Shown here one piece after another: positions 1 through 11,000 of a stretch of 64,000 nucleotides of DNA. Under the pieces are notes generated by a model. The model saw only the letters and a program-made list of their open reading frames with translations, was not told the DNA's origin and did not search any database. The position numbers and the translations under genes are program-made. Location: contig JAVMKO010000003.1 in assembly GCA_032164245.1 (NCBI GenBank), positions 137,505,259 to 137,569,258 of the forward strand, read 5' to 3'. The stretch is from Sternotherus odoratus. Its lineage: Eukaryota > Chordata > Testudines > Kinosternidae. Position 1 is the first letter of the stretch, and the number at the start of each line of letters is the position of its first letter.

Positions 1-1415
1 CAGCTCTCTAGGCCCAACACACTGAACACCGGTGTAATGTGAAAAACTGCTATCTGATGTAATTTGCTACTAGTGGCAGTTACTGATATTAAACGGCTAT
101 CTGACCTAACCTGCTAGTGGAATGGGGGTAGCAAATTGTAACCAGCAGCAGTTACTGATATGTAAGGTTGTTCTTATTTGCTGACTTGTCCTAATTTGCT
201 AAAACTTGAGTAGTGGTGTATGGAAGCATAAAGTCTTCACCTTCCAACCGACCCTGCCTGGTGTACATAAGTATCAGCTATGTCTTAAGAGATTGAGGTC
301 ATTTAAACATTTATTTTGCAGCTTCATTTACTGTGCTAACAAAACATAGCAAATGCAATACTAGAAACAGATGTCGTTGCTAAAACTACTAGCAAGTACT
401 TATACATATTTTCAATGACTATTTATTAAAATATAAATTAAATAGCACAACATAAATGATGAAGTACTAAGAATAATTCAGAGAATCCCAGCAGCAAATA
501 AGAAATTTTGTGACCTGCTATGAGACTTTATGTGCTAATATAAACGGATAAGGGATTCTGCTTTTCAGGGAGTATATGTAAAATACTTCACCAAATCAAG
601 TCTCCCTCAGCACCTGGGTAGGTTATATCAGATTGAGAGGAGCTGCACTGACTAGGCAGTGGGATGCCTGTGCCTTTAAGAACCCAGCCCTGGGAAGCCC
701 ATGCTGAGAGGCACTGTCCTGTGGGAGGGGAAATGGAAAAGCCTCTCTGCAAACACTGGTGTCTCAGTCCACCAGGGTAACTGTAACCCCCTGATCCACC
801 GCCTCACCCCTGGGCTTAACCCCAGCTCCTATCCCCATCCCTGATTTTGCCCTTCAGTCCCTATCCTAAGCCTGCTCCTAGCTACCTGAATCCCCTGACC
901 AGTCAGTTTCGGGCCCCTGCTCAGACTCAGGCCACCCTCTGCCGATCTGCCCCCTGTAGCCCCTGGAACCAGCAGTCTGCGGAATCTGATGCCAAGTAAG
1001 GGCAGGACGAAGGCCAGTGGCTTCGGGAGCGGCTACTGAGCATGCGCACTACTCCCCACGTAGTAAACGACGACCCAGCGCAGTTTTTCACACTACACCG
1101 GCTGCGGCCGCTCAGCTCTTAGCCCCGCTGCCCCCGGGTACGTGCAACTGAGCCGGGAGCCAAGCGGGCTCCAGCCCCCAGGGCTGCAACCCGGGCACCT
1201 CTGGACGGGCTGCGGACACCCACGCGGGAGGGCGGGGGCAGGGCCCTGGCTCGTGTCCGGCAGCGCGGCGGCTGCTCCAGCCCGGGGGCTCGGGCCAGGA
1301 GAGCGCTGAGCACAGGGGCGGCTGGACTCGGAGCCGGGAAGCCCTCGGGGCAGGTCGGAGCATCGCCCTGGTGCGCGCGTCCTGTCGCTACGGCCCGTCC
1401 CGCGCCCCCGGTTAC
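1..1415 (-). other. MRPS10: Part of MRPS10 intron 1 (inferred)
   Basis: This stretch lies downstream, on the minus strand, of the splice donor that ends the predicted MRPS10 first exon, so it should be intron 1; exon 2 would lie beyond the left edge. I see no convincing coding exon in it. The part above about 1020 is GC-rich and belongs to the CpG island; the rest is AT-rich and unremarkable. A GCATGCGC sequence near 1040-1048 resembles an NRF-1 half site. Confidence 0.5.
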
Positions 1416-2060
1416 CTGGCAGCACCGCCGCCACAAGCGGCTCACGCCTCCCCACGCCGCCATCTTGCCCACCCCGGCAACTTCCGGGACCCACCATAGA
1501 GCTCACCCCGGAAGAACAGAGCGGCCCCAGGCGCATCCTGCTACCATAGAGTTCGCCCTCTCGCCTGTAACGTCAGCGGCTCGCGTTCGAATAGCGGGGT
1601 CGGCGCAGGAGCCAGAGCTCACCCACGTGACACAGAACAAGCCCCGCCCCACCCCGCAGTTACCGTCCCTAAACCCCGCGGCGGCACCGCCAGCTCCCGC
1701 CGCACCTGTCACCCTGGGGGATTCGAGCGGGAGGCTGAGAGGCCCCTGCCCCGCCTGACATCGCCCTAGGCCAGCCGCGAGGCAGGGGCTGCTGCCGCCA
1801 GGGCCTGCGGGTTGGGCCACGGGCGCCATTTTCCAGTACGGGCTCCCGCGCGTGACTCTCCCTCCCCCCTTTGCACCGGCAGAGGCGCCCTTCCAAGAGC
1901 TGCCACGGAGCAGCCCGTCCCCCCCCCCCCACTCCCCTGGGCGGCGCGGCCGGGGGGACCCCACCGGCGGGGGGGGGGGCTTTGGTGCTGCGGGTCTTGG
2001 AAGGCGGGTTAACGGCGCTAAGCACGTCCCCCCCCCCCTTCCCATAAGCATCGCTTATCG
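1020..2060 (-). promoter_or_regulatory. CpG-island promoter, probably of MRPS10
   Basis: This is the only long GC-rich, CpG-dense stretch near a gene start in the window. It surrounds the MRPS10 ATG. Visible elements are a YY1-type motif over the ATG (1456-1467), two ETS/GABP motifs in opposite orientations (CTTCCGG at 1481-1487 and CCGGAAG at 1508-1514), and a second CGCCATTTT YY1-like site near 1824-1832. Such motifs are typical of promoters of nuclear genes for mitochondrial proteins. No TATA box is evident. Several long open frames in both strands here are products of GC composition and are not annotated as genes. A divergent (plus-strand) transcript is possible but nothing in the sequence demonstrates one. 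Confidence 0.75.
1416..1463 (-). CDS. MRPS10: MRPS10 coding exon 1 (mitochondrial small-subunit ribosomal protein S10), 5' part only
   Basis: On the minus strand an ATG at 1461-1463 opens 16 codons reading MAAWGGVSRLWRRCCQ, followed directly by a strong donor (CAG|GTAACC, intron starting at 1415). The residues resemble the short basic, W/R-containing start of vertebrate MRPS10, a protein of the mitochondrial 28S ribosomal subunit imported with an N-terminal presequence. A YY1-type element (GCCGCCATCTTG, 1456-1467) overlaps the start codon, as in many ribosomal-protein and mitochondrial genes. The identification rests mainly on context: in human, MRPS10 is the minus-strand gene just beyond the 3' end of TRERF1, about 7 kb away, and here the spacing between this ATG and the TRERF1 stop is 6.3 kb. 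The rest of the gene is outside the window. A GTG three codons upstream is in frame but is not a likely start. Confidence 0.7.
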
Positions 2061-3023
2061 CCCGTGCTCGTGTTCACCTGCCCGGGGCCTGCCTCGACTG
2101 TCCAGACTGGAGCCCAGCGCTGGTTTCGTGTTGATCGTGGGCCTGGCCACACCCGTCAGAGCACGTGGGGACACCGACATACTTTGCAACAGAGCCCCTC
2201 GCTGTGCAGACCCCAGGCACCTGCCTGGGACTAACTACAGCCCTACCCCAATAAAAGTAAAAGTCAGATTTAATGCCTTGAGGCTTCGAGTAAGCAACCT
2301 AGGCAGCCTAGGAGCTGACTGTCAGTGGCACTCACACAGGCCTGGTCCTAGCCCCTGCGCTGGGGGGAGGAGGGGAGCAGCTGCATTTAATTTTAAAAGA
2401 AGCTTCTTAAACATTTTAAAAACCATATTTACTTTACACACAACAGTTTTACCATATACTATAGAAAGAGACCTAAAAATGTTTAAATGTATTATTGGCA
2501 TGCAAAACCTTAAATCAGAGTGAGTAAATGAAGATTCAGCACACCACTTCTGAAAGGTTGCTAACTGTGATTTAGGCAAATGTAGCTGATTAGAACGTAA
2601 GTTGTCAGTTTCAAAAACGTTTCACAAATTCTCATACTTCACTATACTGAAATAAGAAACCCCACGGTTTGTTCAAAGTGCTTTACACAAAATAGTGATT
2701 AAATATGTGCACACACTTATTTCTATTTTTATAGTGTCTAAACGTGCAAATTTCTTAAAACAACCCAATAAACTCTGTACTCAGCCAAATATGAATACAA
2801 TTGAACTTTTCCACCTGGCACTGGGCTGTTTTCATGGCACCACTTCAGGGAATGACCTTCCTATTCTTTGCCATGGTATTACATTCTCCTTAACCACATC
2901 CCTCCTAAAAATTCAATTTTTCCATCAGTGCCAGAAAAAATGTTTTATAAATATAGTAATATTTAAACAAACACTACCTACTACTAATGTAATATGGCTT
3001 CTGTATTTTTTGTACATCCAAAG
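2061..3023. other. Spacer between MRPS10 promoter and repeat cluster
   Basis: The sequence is AT-rich with no coding frame I can support. A plus-strand AATAAA occurs near 2250, without any transcript evidence. I see nothing else of note. Confidence 0.5.
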
Positions 3024-3120
3024 TAGGGGGACCAGATGGCAAGTGTGAAAAATCAGGACAGAGTGGGGGATAATAGGAGCCTACATAAGAAAAAGACCCC
3101 AAAATCAAGACTGTCCTTAT
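3024..3120. mobile_element. Short MITE copy, same family as the element at 55499-55602
   Basis: The sequence begins with GGGGGACCAGATGGCAAGTG and runs through an A-rich centre containing GATAATAGGAGCC and AAGAAAAAGACCCCAAAA. It matches the element at 55499-55602 along most of its length. The right terminus (expected to end in GGTCACCC) is degraded, so this copy is older or truncated. Confidence 0.6.
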
Positions 3121-3444
3121 AGCATACGATAGCTACAGAAATGTTGAGACAAGACTATACAAGATGTAGGAGAGGACAGAGTTCTTCAGTTATTTATTTG
3201 ACAGAGTTGTTTCCAAAACAAGATTAAATACACTATTGTTTTTTTAGAGTTATGGCACCTCAGAAATTTAAAAGATGAAATAATCTTCTCTTCCATTCTG
3301 AACATATTATACTTTTTACTGTGACTAACTCTACCAAAAATGTTAACACTGTATATGTGAAAGGGGCAGGGGAAAAACAAAACACTTTTTACTGGAATAA
3401 TTTAGAAATCATAGTTACCAGATAAAGAATCAGAGAGTCTTAGT

Positions 3445-3717
3445 CTAGGTCTACATTAGAGGGTGGGAGGGTCAACCTAAGATATGCAACTTCAGCTACA
3501 GGAGTAGCGTAGCTGAAGTCGACGTATCTTAAGTCGACTTACCTCGGTGTCCTCACAGCAGCAAGTCGACCACTGCCACTCCCCCATCGACTCCGCTTCT
3601 GCAGTGGTGGAGTTCCAGAATTGACAGAGTGAGCACTCGGGGATTGATTTATCACATCTAGACTAGACACAATGAATTGATCCCCGCTAGATTGATCACT
3701 ACCTGCCGGAAATGTAG
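3445..3717. mobile_element. Palindromic non-autonomous DNA transposon
   Basis: The ends are imperfect inverted repeats (TAGGTCTACATTAGAGG on the left; AATGTAGGTCT on the right, read on the plus strand). Inside there is a hairpin (ACTTCAGCTAC ... GTAGCTGAAGT) and a TCTAGACTAGA palindrome. I recognise the type as a common turtle repeat, but I cannot assign a superfamily. It abuts the 3' end of the CR1 fragment to its right. Confidence 0.55.
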
Positions 3718-4200
3718 GTCTGGAAGGGACCATCAAGTCCAGCCATCTACAATGTGGAAGAACCAAGTAAACCTAGACCATCCCTGACAGGTGCTTACCA
3801 GCATGTTTTAAAAAACCTCCAATGGGGATTCCAGAGTTCAAGAGCTTAACTACCCTTGTAGTTATAAAGTTTTTCCTAATATCTAACCTAAAATCTCCCT
3901 TGCTGCAGGTTAAGTCCATTACTTTCTGTCCTACTCCAATTGATCACAGGACTCTAACAGCCCTTAATATTTTTAAAGATTTATCAGGTCACCTTCCCCC
4001 CATAGATGACTTTTCTCAAGAATAAACATGCCCAGGTTTTGTAATCTTTTCTTACTGGTCAGCTTTTCTAAACCTTTTATCATTTTTTGTTACTTTCCGC
4101 TGGACTCCCTCCCATTTGTCCACATCTTTCTTAAAAGCGTGGGACCCAGAAATGGACACAGTACTCTAGCTGAGGCCTCACCAGTGCCATAAAGCAGAAT
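3718..4200 (-). mobile_element. CR1 LINE fragment, 3' part
   Basis: Read on the minus strand, this encodes the broken C-terminal end of a CR1-type ORF2. It shows an EYCVHFWVPR-like block near 4130-4170 and FRLDIRKNFITTRVVKLLNS near 3835-3895, followed by CR1-like 3' sequence (GGACTTGATGGTCCCTTCC). Stops and frameshifts show that it is dead. It is truncated at the 5' end, as usual for CR1, and lacks the terminal repeat tail next to the DNA element at 3445-3717. Confidence 0.8.
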
Positions 4201-4269
4201 TAAGGAATGTCCCTTTAATAAGTATCTATAAAGAAACTATGTGTGTATATTACATATTAACTTTGTTGT

Positions 4270-7200
4270 CAACCCCCCCAATTTTTAACATTAATTTATT
4301 TTAAAAGAAATTTTCATCACGATAGCAAAACCCAACAAACTACATTTTATCAAAAGTATAAAATTCACTAGAAAATACTGTCCTCTTTTTGGCAAACTGT
4401 TACATAAAACCCTTTGATTTACAAATACAACAGTTACTTGTTACAAAAGAAATAGTACTGAATATTCTATACATAGTGCTTTTTGATATGTACCAACTAT
4501 ATGGAATCCAAACAAAAACCATCAAAAAACCCAAAACAAATATTAAATTGTGAAATTAAGCCATCCTAGTGCAAATCTGAATAAGTTACATCCTGAAGTT
4601 AAACTGCATGCAAGTCAGATGCTAATAATATGAAGCTATATCTGGAAGAGATCACAAACTACATTAAATATGTAGTTTTTATTTCCATTGCTTTTCCACC
4701 CAAAAGTGTATATATATATATATATATTTTACACTAGAGCTCCTAAAATATTTACAACCGTCTTATAAAATATATCAGTTAAATATCTTTGAAAATAAGA
4801 TGAATTTTTTCCATAAAATATATTGATTTTCTTTCTATGTACAGACTTTACCAAAGGACTAAACCCAATAGTGAAACCATCCCATAACAACCATCCCGTA
4901 ACACATAGTTTTGCATCAGCAACTATTAGCAAAAAAATAACTTTTCTGAAATAAAACTAAACCACAATTAGATACATGTAGGCTGAACAGCATCTGTATA
5001 ACATCAGACTGTGCAACATTTTAAGAATATGGAGACAGTGTTTGAGGCCTAACTTATTTAATACTATTTCAGGAATCTGCATTCTCTCTTTACAGGCAAT
5101 CTCTTTGGTTATTTTCCACTCATTTTTATTGTGTGTAATTTTCATGGGTGTAAAATTAAGTGTGCCTGCTTCATCTTGGAGATCAAGGGAATAGCTATGT
5201 GGATTTAACACAGGCATCTGGCTAATCTTTAGTTAGAAGGAATCCAGATTTATTTATTTTTTAATTGCTTCTGTGAGGGTCAAATCCAAAAATTTCTACA
5301 ATATTTTTACTCAGTTCTTCTTCAGGCAAAACTCCCATTGACGGCAACAAAGTTTTGCCCAAGTTTGGCAGGATTGTCCCTTCAAGGCTCTCCATATGCA
5401 CACTCCTTCCTACCAACATATGAATGCCACTTCCACAGCATGCTTCCCTTTCTCTCCAACTCTACTGAAAAAGTCCCTTCAAAGAGGAGCCCAAAGGTTC
5501 AAAGCTCCATAGGTTTGGAGGGGAGAGGATGGGATGGGCTCTAGTCAAGTCTTCCCACCTTAAGCTCACAAACTCCAATGCAAATTACAGCATACAAAGA
5601 CCCTGATCCTGCAAATACTTAAATGTCTGTAGACTCGACTCACAAGAGTCTAAACTTCTGTGGAGCGCCCAGAGTACAGGAGTCAGCTCCAAGGTGTGGC
5701 AGAGCCTCAACTGGAAGAGCAGGCACACAGGCCTTCTTTCAGCTCTCCTAAGATTCAAAGGCATAATGGGTGGAACCATGTTCCACAGAAAAGGGGAGGA
5801 AGAAACTACATCCATCAACATAAGAATTCACAGGAAACTTGCAACTAGAAAATGGTGAGTGATTTCAACCTACCTACAAGGGTCATTTCTTGATTAGCAG
5901 AGCATTTGACTGAGTAAGAACTTGAGGATTTGGCCTTGTATGTTTGGTTTTGACATAAAAATGGTCTCTTTACTCAAGTAATAATCCTGTGTAGACACAG
6001 GTCCTGGTTCTCACTGGCTTTGCACCTTGCATGGTCATTTACACCTGTCTATGGTGAGTGAAGAAACAGTATCTGATAGTATACTATCCCCATTTTGTAT
6101 AGGTGTAAGTATACAAGGGGAAGACTGTAGAGAATCAGGCCCAACATCTTGCTTGCTCTGGGTAAGGTTACATTTTGTGACTCCACAAATTGTCAAATAT
6201 TCTGGCAAATGAATGAAATATTCTTATTGTAAAAAATGGAAGGAATGGGGAAGATCTGAAGTGATTTACATACCCGTTATAAAATTTGCAGTAGTTCTCC
6301 TACGCAGGAGTCACAATAGCATGAGTGTTTTCAGTGGAAGCCTCTAAAATATTTACAGCATTTTATTTCAAAAGCTCACAAACTGTCACTTAGTAATGAA
6401 AGGTCATGCACCCAAGCACTGTCGAATCCTGCATGTGGTTTAGGTGCAACTCTATGAATCCAGTACTGCGTATCTGTAGAGAATGTGCCAAACCAAGGTC
6501 AATACAGATAAGTTAGCGAGATCTTGTGTGCAGATCTCGGCCAAAGCAAAAGAGGGGGGGAAAGGAGTTAATGTAAGCATTTTCCCATCTTTGCTAGATA
6601 AATGTCACATTGAATACATAATAATCTGAGTTTGATGTAAAGGCAAGTGAATACTCAAAATAATATTTCAGGCCAGGAAGGACAAAAAAAAGTATCTGTT
6701 TAAATTTCCAGAAGTGTTCTTTTGAAAGAGAGTAGATATACCAACAACATCTTCCCCACCCCGGTTCTGTCTGTGGGGAAAGAATGTCTCTTGGCATTTA
6801 CGGTCTTCTGGAATATGCTCCCGCACTGCTCAATTGTACAAAACCTCTAAAACCTCTGGGATGGCTATTGAACAGCATGATTTATCGTCACAATAGAAGG
6901 TCTCTCGAGTGCTGTCCAATTACAAAAGCAGGGCTCCTAATCCAGTGTTCCAATGAGAGGATGTGAGTTTTTGCCACACTTTAACTGAAGTGAACCACTA
7001 CAGAATCATCTTCAGTTCTCAGACTGGGTCATTCAGAAACCAGTGGATCTCTCTCTCTTGAATCCTATTAAAATGGAAGCTCTAAAATGTACAGTATAAA
7101 CAATATCTTTTGCAAGCAGACTAACAGGTATAGGTTGAGCAGTGTTCTGTTAAATGGATATAGTCACTCTTGTAATTATTTCATATTTAGTCAGATTTCT

Positions 7201-7756
7201 TTGTTCCAGATACAACAAGAATGCAAAACAGAAGAACACATCAAGTCAGCATCTCCAACAAATATGAGGTACTATCAGAAAAACACTACAAGATCCATTG
7301 CAGGCAATTAATCCAGTCAGAACTGCACAATATCTCCTTCCTGGTAAATACGACCAAAGTGAGATGTGTAAAATAAAACAGTCCAGGTTATACTGAACTG
7401 AGAATAAGAAAATTCGGAAGAGTTAAAGATTAAAGTTCCTCCCATAAAAAGTTTGGAAGGAAATGGAAACAGAAAATGAATTTCTCTATTATATTTCTGG
7501 TTTTGAATAATCTCAGTGAAGCAAAACCCAGATAAAACACCTTATAGGAATATTTGTGCCAATTATTTATTTTTCCCCAACAAACAAACTGATTAAAAAG
7601 TGGATGGGAAGCAGATCTTTTCCCTAGACCTGGATAAAAGAATTGCCATTTTTAAACAGGTAAGTAAATCAATGGGAAATAAACAGGTTGTCCAGGATTT
7701 CTGACTGATACATTCAGGATATTTTCAGTAGCTGTCTGCATGTCATAAATCTACAT
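4270..7756 (-). other. TRERF1: Candidate TRERF1 3' UTR
   Basis: This is the 3.5 kb following the TRERF1 stop codon. It is AT-rich, has no recognisable transposon, and ends just before the CR1 cluster. That fits the long 3' UTR known for mammalian TRERF1. Minus-strand AATAAA hexamers occur near 7563-7570, 5248-5260 and 4295-4300, so several polyadenylation sites are possible. The distal boundary is a guess. A (TA)n run lies at about 4711-4727. Confidence 0.45.
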
Positions 7757-8078
7757 TTACAACTCAGCATCATCCTGAAGTAAATCTGTATCTTCATCAT
7801 CCAACAAGAGATCAGCATCCATGACTTCAGTCTCTTCCATGACATCTCCTAACTCCTGAACAACATCATCTTCAAGGTCGTCTACATGCTCAACATGTTT
7901 AATCAAACTCAAATGATCCAGAGGAATAACACCATGTCCAACTGGCCCAGTAGTTCTTGCAATAGTGGCTGCCATTTCTGCTGCAACAGCAGCTTTCTGA
8001 GCCTTCTGTCTTTGCTGTTCTTCCTGTTGTCTGTGGGTCTTCATATGAGCATTGCGACTTTTGATTTTGAAAAACACC
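7757..8078 (-). CDS. TRERF1: TRERF1 coding exon 14, rest of finger 3, C-terminus and stop
   Basis: The acceptor CATTGTAG|GGTG completes the split lysine codon. The exon encodes [20 protein letters not shown] (H1086 and H1090), a basic/glutamine helix ([20 protein letters not shown]) and a strongly acidic tail ending [18 protein letters not shown]. The stop is TAA (7757-7759). The tail matches the mammalian TRERF1 C-terminus in length and character. Confidence 0.95.
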
Positions 8079-11000
8079 CTACAATGTCAAGAGAAGAAAG
8101 GACATTTCAGATAACATCCTATTGCCTCTAATGAAAAATACACTGATGTGTTTTGCTTCCTTGCTTTGAAAGAGATAATGGTGAAGAGAAATCTATGTAC
8201 AACTTGGAGGATTTCAGGGAGGGATAATCAGGTTTCTGCAATCTAATAATAATAATATAGGCAATTGTATGCTCTCTTCATTTAAACATTTATATGAACC
8301 CAATTGCTGCTATTACAGAGTACCTCACAACTGTCAATGCACTTATCCTCCAGACACCCTTATCAGGTAAGGGACTGCCAATATCCCCACTTTACAGATG
8401 TGAAAACTAAGGCAGAGAGAGACTAAGGGTGGGATTCACAAAGTATTTAGGCACCTAAATACCTCTGTGAATCCCACCCTAAGTGATTTGCTCACAGTCA
8501 CACAGGAAGTCACTAGGAAACTGAATCCAAGTTTTGGGTGTTCCCAGCTAGGGCCCTAACTGCTGGAGCATCCTTCCTCCCTATCTTCTGGAAGGGTAAA
8601 TTTATGCTTTTTAGCACCCCCTTCCTCAGGTATCACATCAATCTACTGCAGCACTGCCAACTCCAAACACATAACAATCATCAGTCAGGCCTCCCAAAAT
8701 CATGGTTGACTTTTGCTGAAGTGAAGAGTTCTGAGAAGACTGCCCATAGAATACAGAATTGAAATCCTAACCTTTCAAAACCCAGCTACTTAGAGGAGAG
8801 ACCACTATTAAACTGCTCAGATGGTTTATCCTGGAATAGCATCCAACTTTGGTCAATATCTGCACCCAAAATGTCTGCTTTGTGTGACACTGCCATGAAA
8901 GTGGCTTTTAAGATTTCGACCTTTGTGGGCAGGTACAGACGTAGCCAGGTCACTTGATGTGGCTGTATTGATTTTATGTATTACACTTCTAACACTTCAG
9001 ATGTCCAGAATACCACATCAGCTGAACGGAAACTAGATCAGTTGAGCCAACTGAGTGTTTTACGCCTCCTGGAAACAGAACCCAAATGATATCAACAAAA
9101 ATGCTAGGGTTATCTGCCTCCCTCTGCTGGAACCAGGAAGCATAACTCTTGCATAGGGACTACCAGGAAATTGAAAGAGAGACTGAATGCAGTAGGCAAA
9201 ACTGTCCAGAGCACTCAAATGATATCCAAAGCAGTGTCTCAAAACAGATTCTGGTAGGAGGCTTGTGGATGCATTCCAGTGTTTGTTTTTTGCTGCTGTT
9301 TTTTTTTTTTTTTTGTTGGAGGGAAAGGCGGGGGGGTTGGTGGAAGGATAATGTCACAACATGTCAAAGGAAACTAATACTACTTTGAAGCAACTATGGG
9401 GAAAATAAATAATTACTAGAAACTTGTTGAAGTTCTATTTCTTTGGAACATGAGCAGACAAACTTTCTGTAGTATTTTAGAGATAGACATATTCCCTTAC
9501 TTGCCACACTCTTTACAAGGAAAAATTGTTGTTGGGTCCGTCTCGCCACTTGTTGTGCTGTGGGCAGGGGAACTCTTGACTGAGCAGTATCCACTCTGCG
9601 TGCCAGATTTTTGCTTTGTACCTGGAACAGTGCATCGTGGTTTTGTCACCTGGTTTGTACCACCATGAATGCGAGCGTGGCCATTTAGTGCTTGTCTGGA
9701 GCTGAACACCTAAGAAAAAAACCAAACTCCATTACACCAGGATCTCAGACAGAGAAATACATTTAAATTTACATTATATTGATATATAAACAACTGCACT
9801 GGTTAATAATACAAACACCACATTTAGCCAATTCTGTTCTCAAGTATACCTGGTTGAAGATAAAGATTTGCTCATTACAGAAACAGAAATGTACCATAAT
9901 GAGTTGCATTCCCAGTTATTTCATTATATTATCTAATATATAAAAGTATCTAGATTTTATGTGGAACTTTTCATCCATACATCTCAAAGTACTTTACAAA
10001 TGGGCCAAATATTTTATCCCTGTTTTACAGATGGGAAATCTAAGAGACAGAGAGGTGAAATGACTTGCCCAGCTGACTACCACAATACTGCCCCCCATAT
10101 GCTTTAAAGATATCAAATACACCTACAGCACCACAGTTCGGCATTTCACAGATAAAAGAGGCTGCAGAAAACGTGAGACTTTGAAGGGGTGGAAGGTCTA
10201 CGGGTGCACCAAGAGCTATAGGTGGTGGTTCAGGAGATTTCTGCATTTCACTTTCCTCTTCTTTTACAGATTTTCTTTCTTCTTCCATCTCTTCCTCATC
10301 CTCTAAATCTTCCTCTTCCCCACTTGTCTGAAATTAAATTTAAGGAAGACTACAAATTTGATCAAAGAATAAAAGACAGGCGTAAAACTAGGGACAGTTC
10401 TGAAACACAGCATCAATCTCTTCCCTCAGGGTTCTTGCTGTAACATTTTTATTTGTCCAACAATGGAGGACTTTCCATGTCTTATTCATAACTAAATGAT
10501 CATCTATCCATAGCTGCATGGAGTTCTACAATATGACACAAAAACTGCCCTCAATCTTTATTATAAAATCTGTGGTGTCTATATATCCCAGCATGCAATG
10601 CTTTGTATCGATCTGGGTGGCATGCACACACACTAGTAAAATCACCTGCTAAAAAGACTGTCTTGCCACTGTAGGTAAATTACCTTTCCAAAGGCACAGG
10701 AGTAACTATCCAACTTTTCATACACTGAGAATTACAGTAGCAATTCTTACCTATCCACATACATGCATGCATGCATCTAGGAAAGTGTGCACCTAGTTTT
10801 CTGTTACAGTGCTACCAGCAGCAAAAGTATACACAGGACAAACATGTTTCTAGATCAGAAGTTGATACACAGTGGTAGAAATGCTTGTACTATGAATACA
10901 TTTCAGTTTCCACCATTAGAAAGATGAATGAAACTGCACTGCATGTCCCGTCCCCTTCCCCCCCCCCCCCCCCACACACAGAATTTTTATAGGTGTTAGT

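Noticed and set aside
1503..2051. Long minus-strand open frame in the CpG island, with an ATG-GCG-CCC start at about 1829
   Set aside because: The frame is open because of GC composition. Its product is low-complexity P/G/A/R with no family resemblance, and no donor fits a second first exon convincingly.
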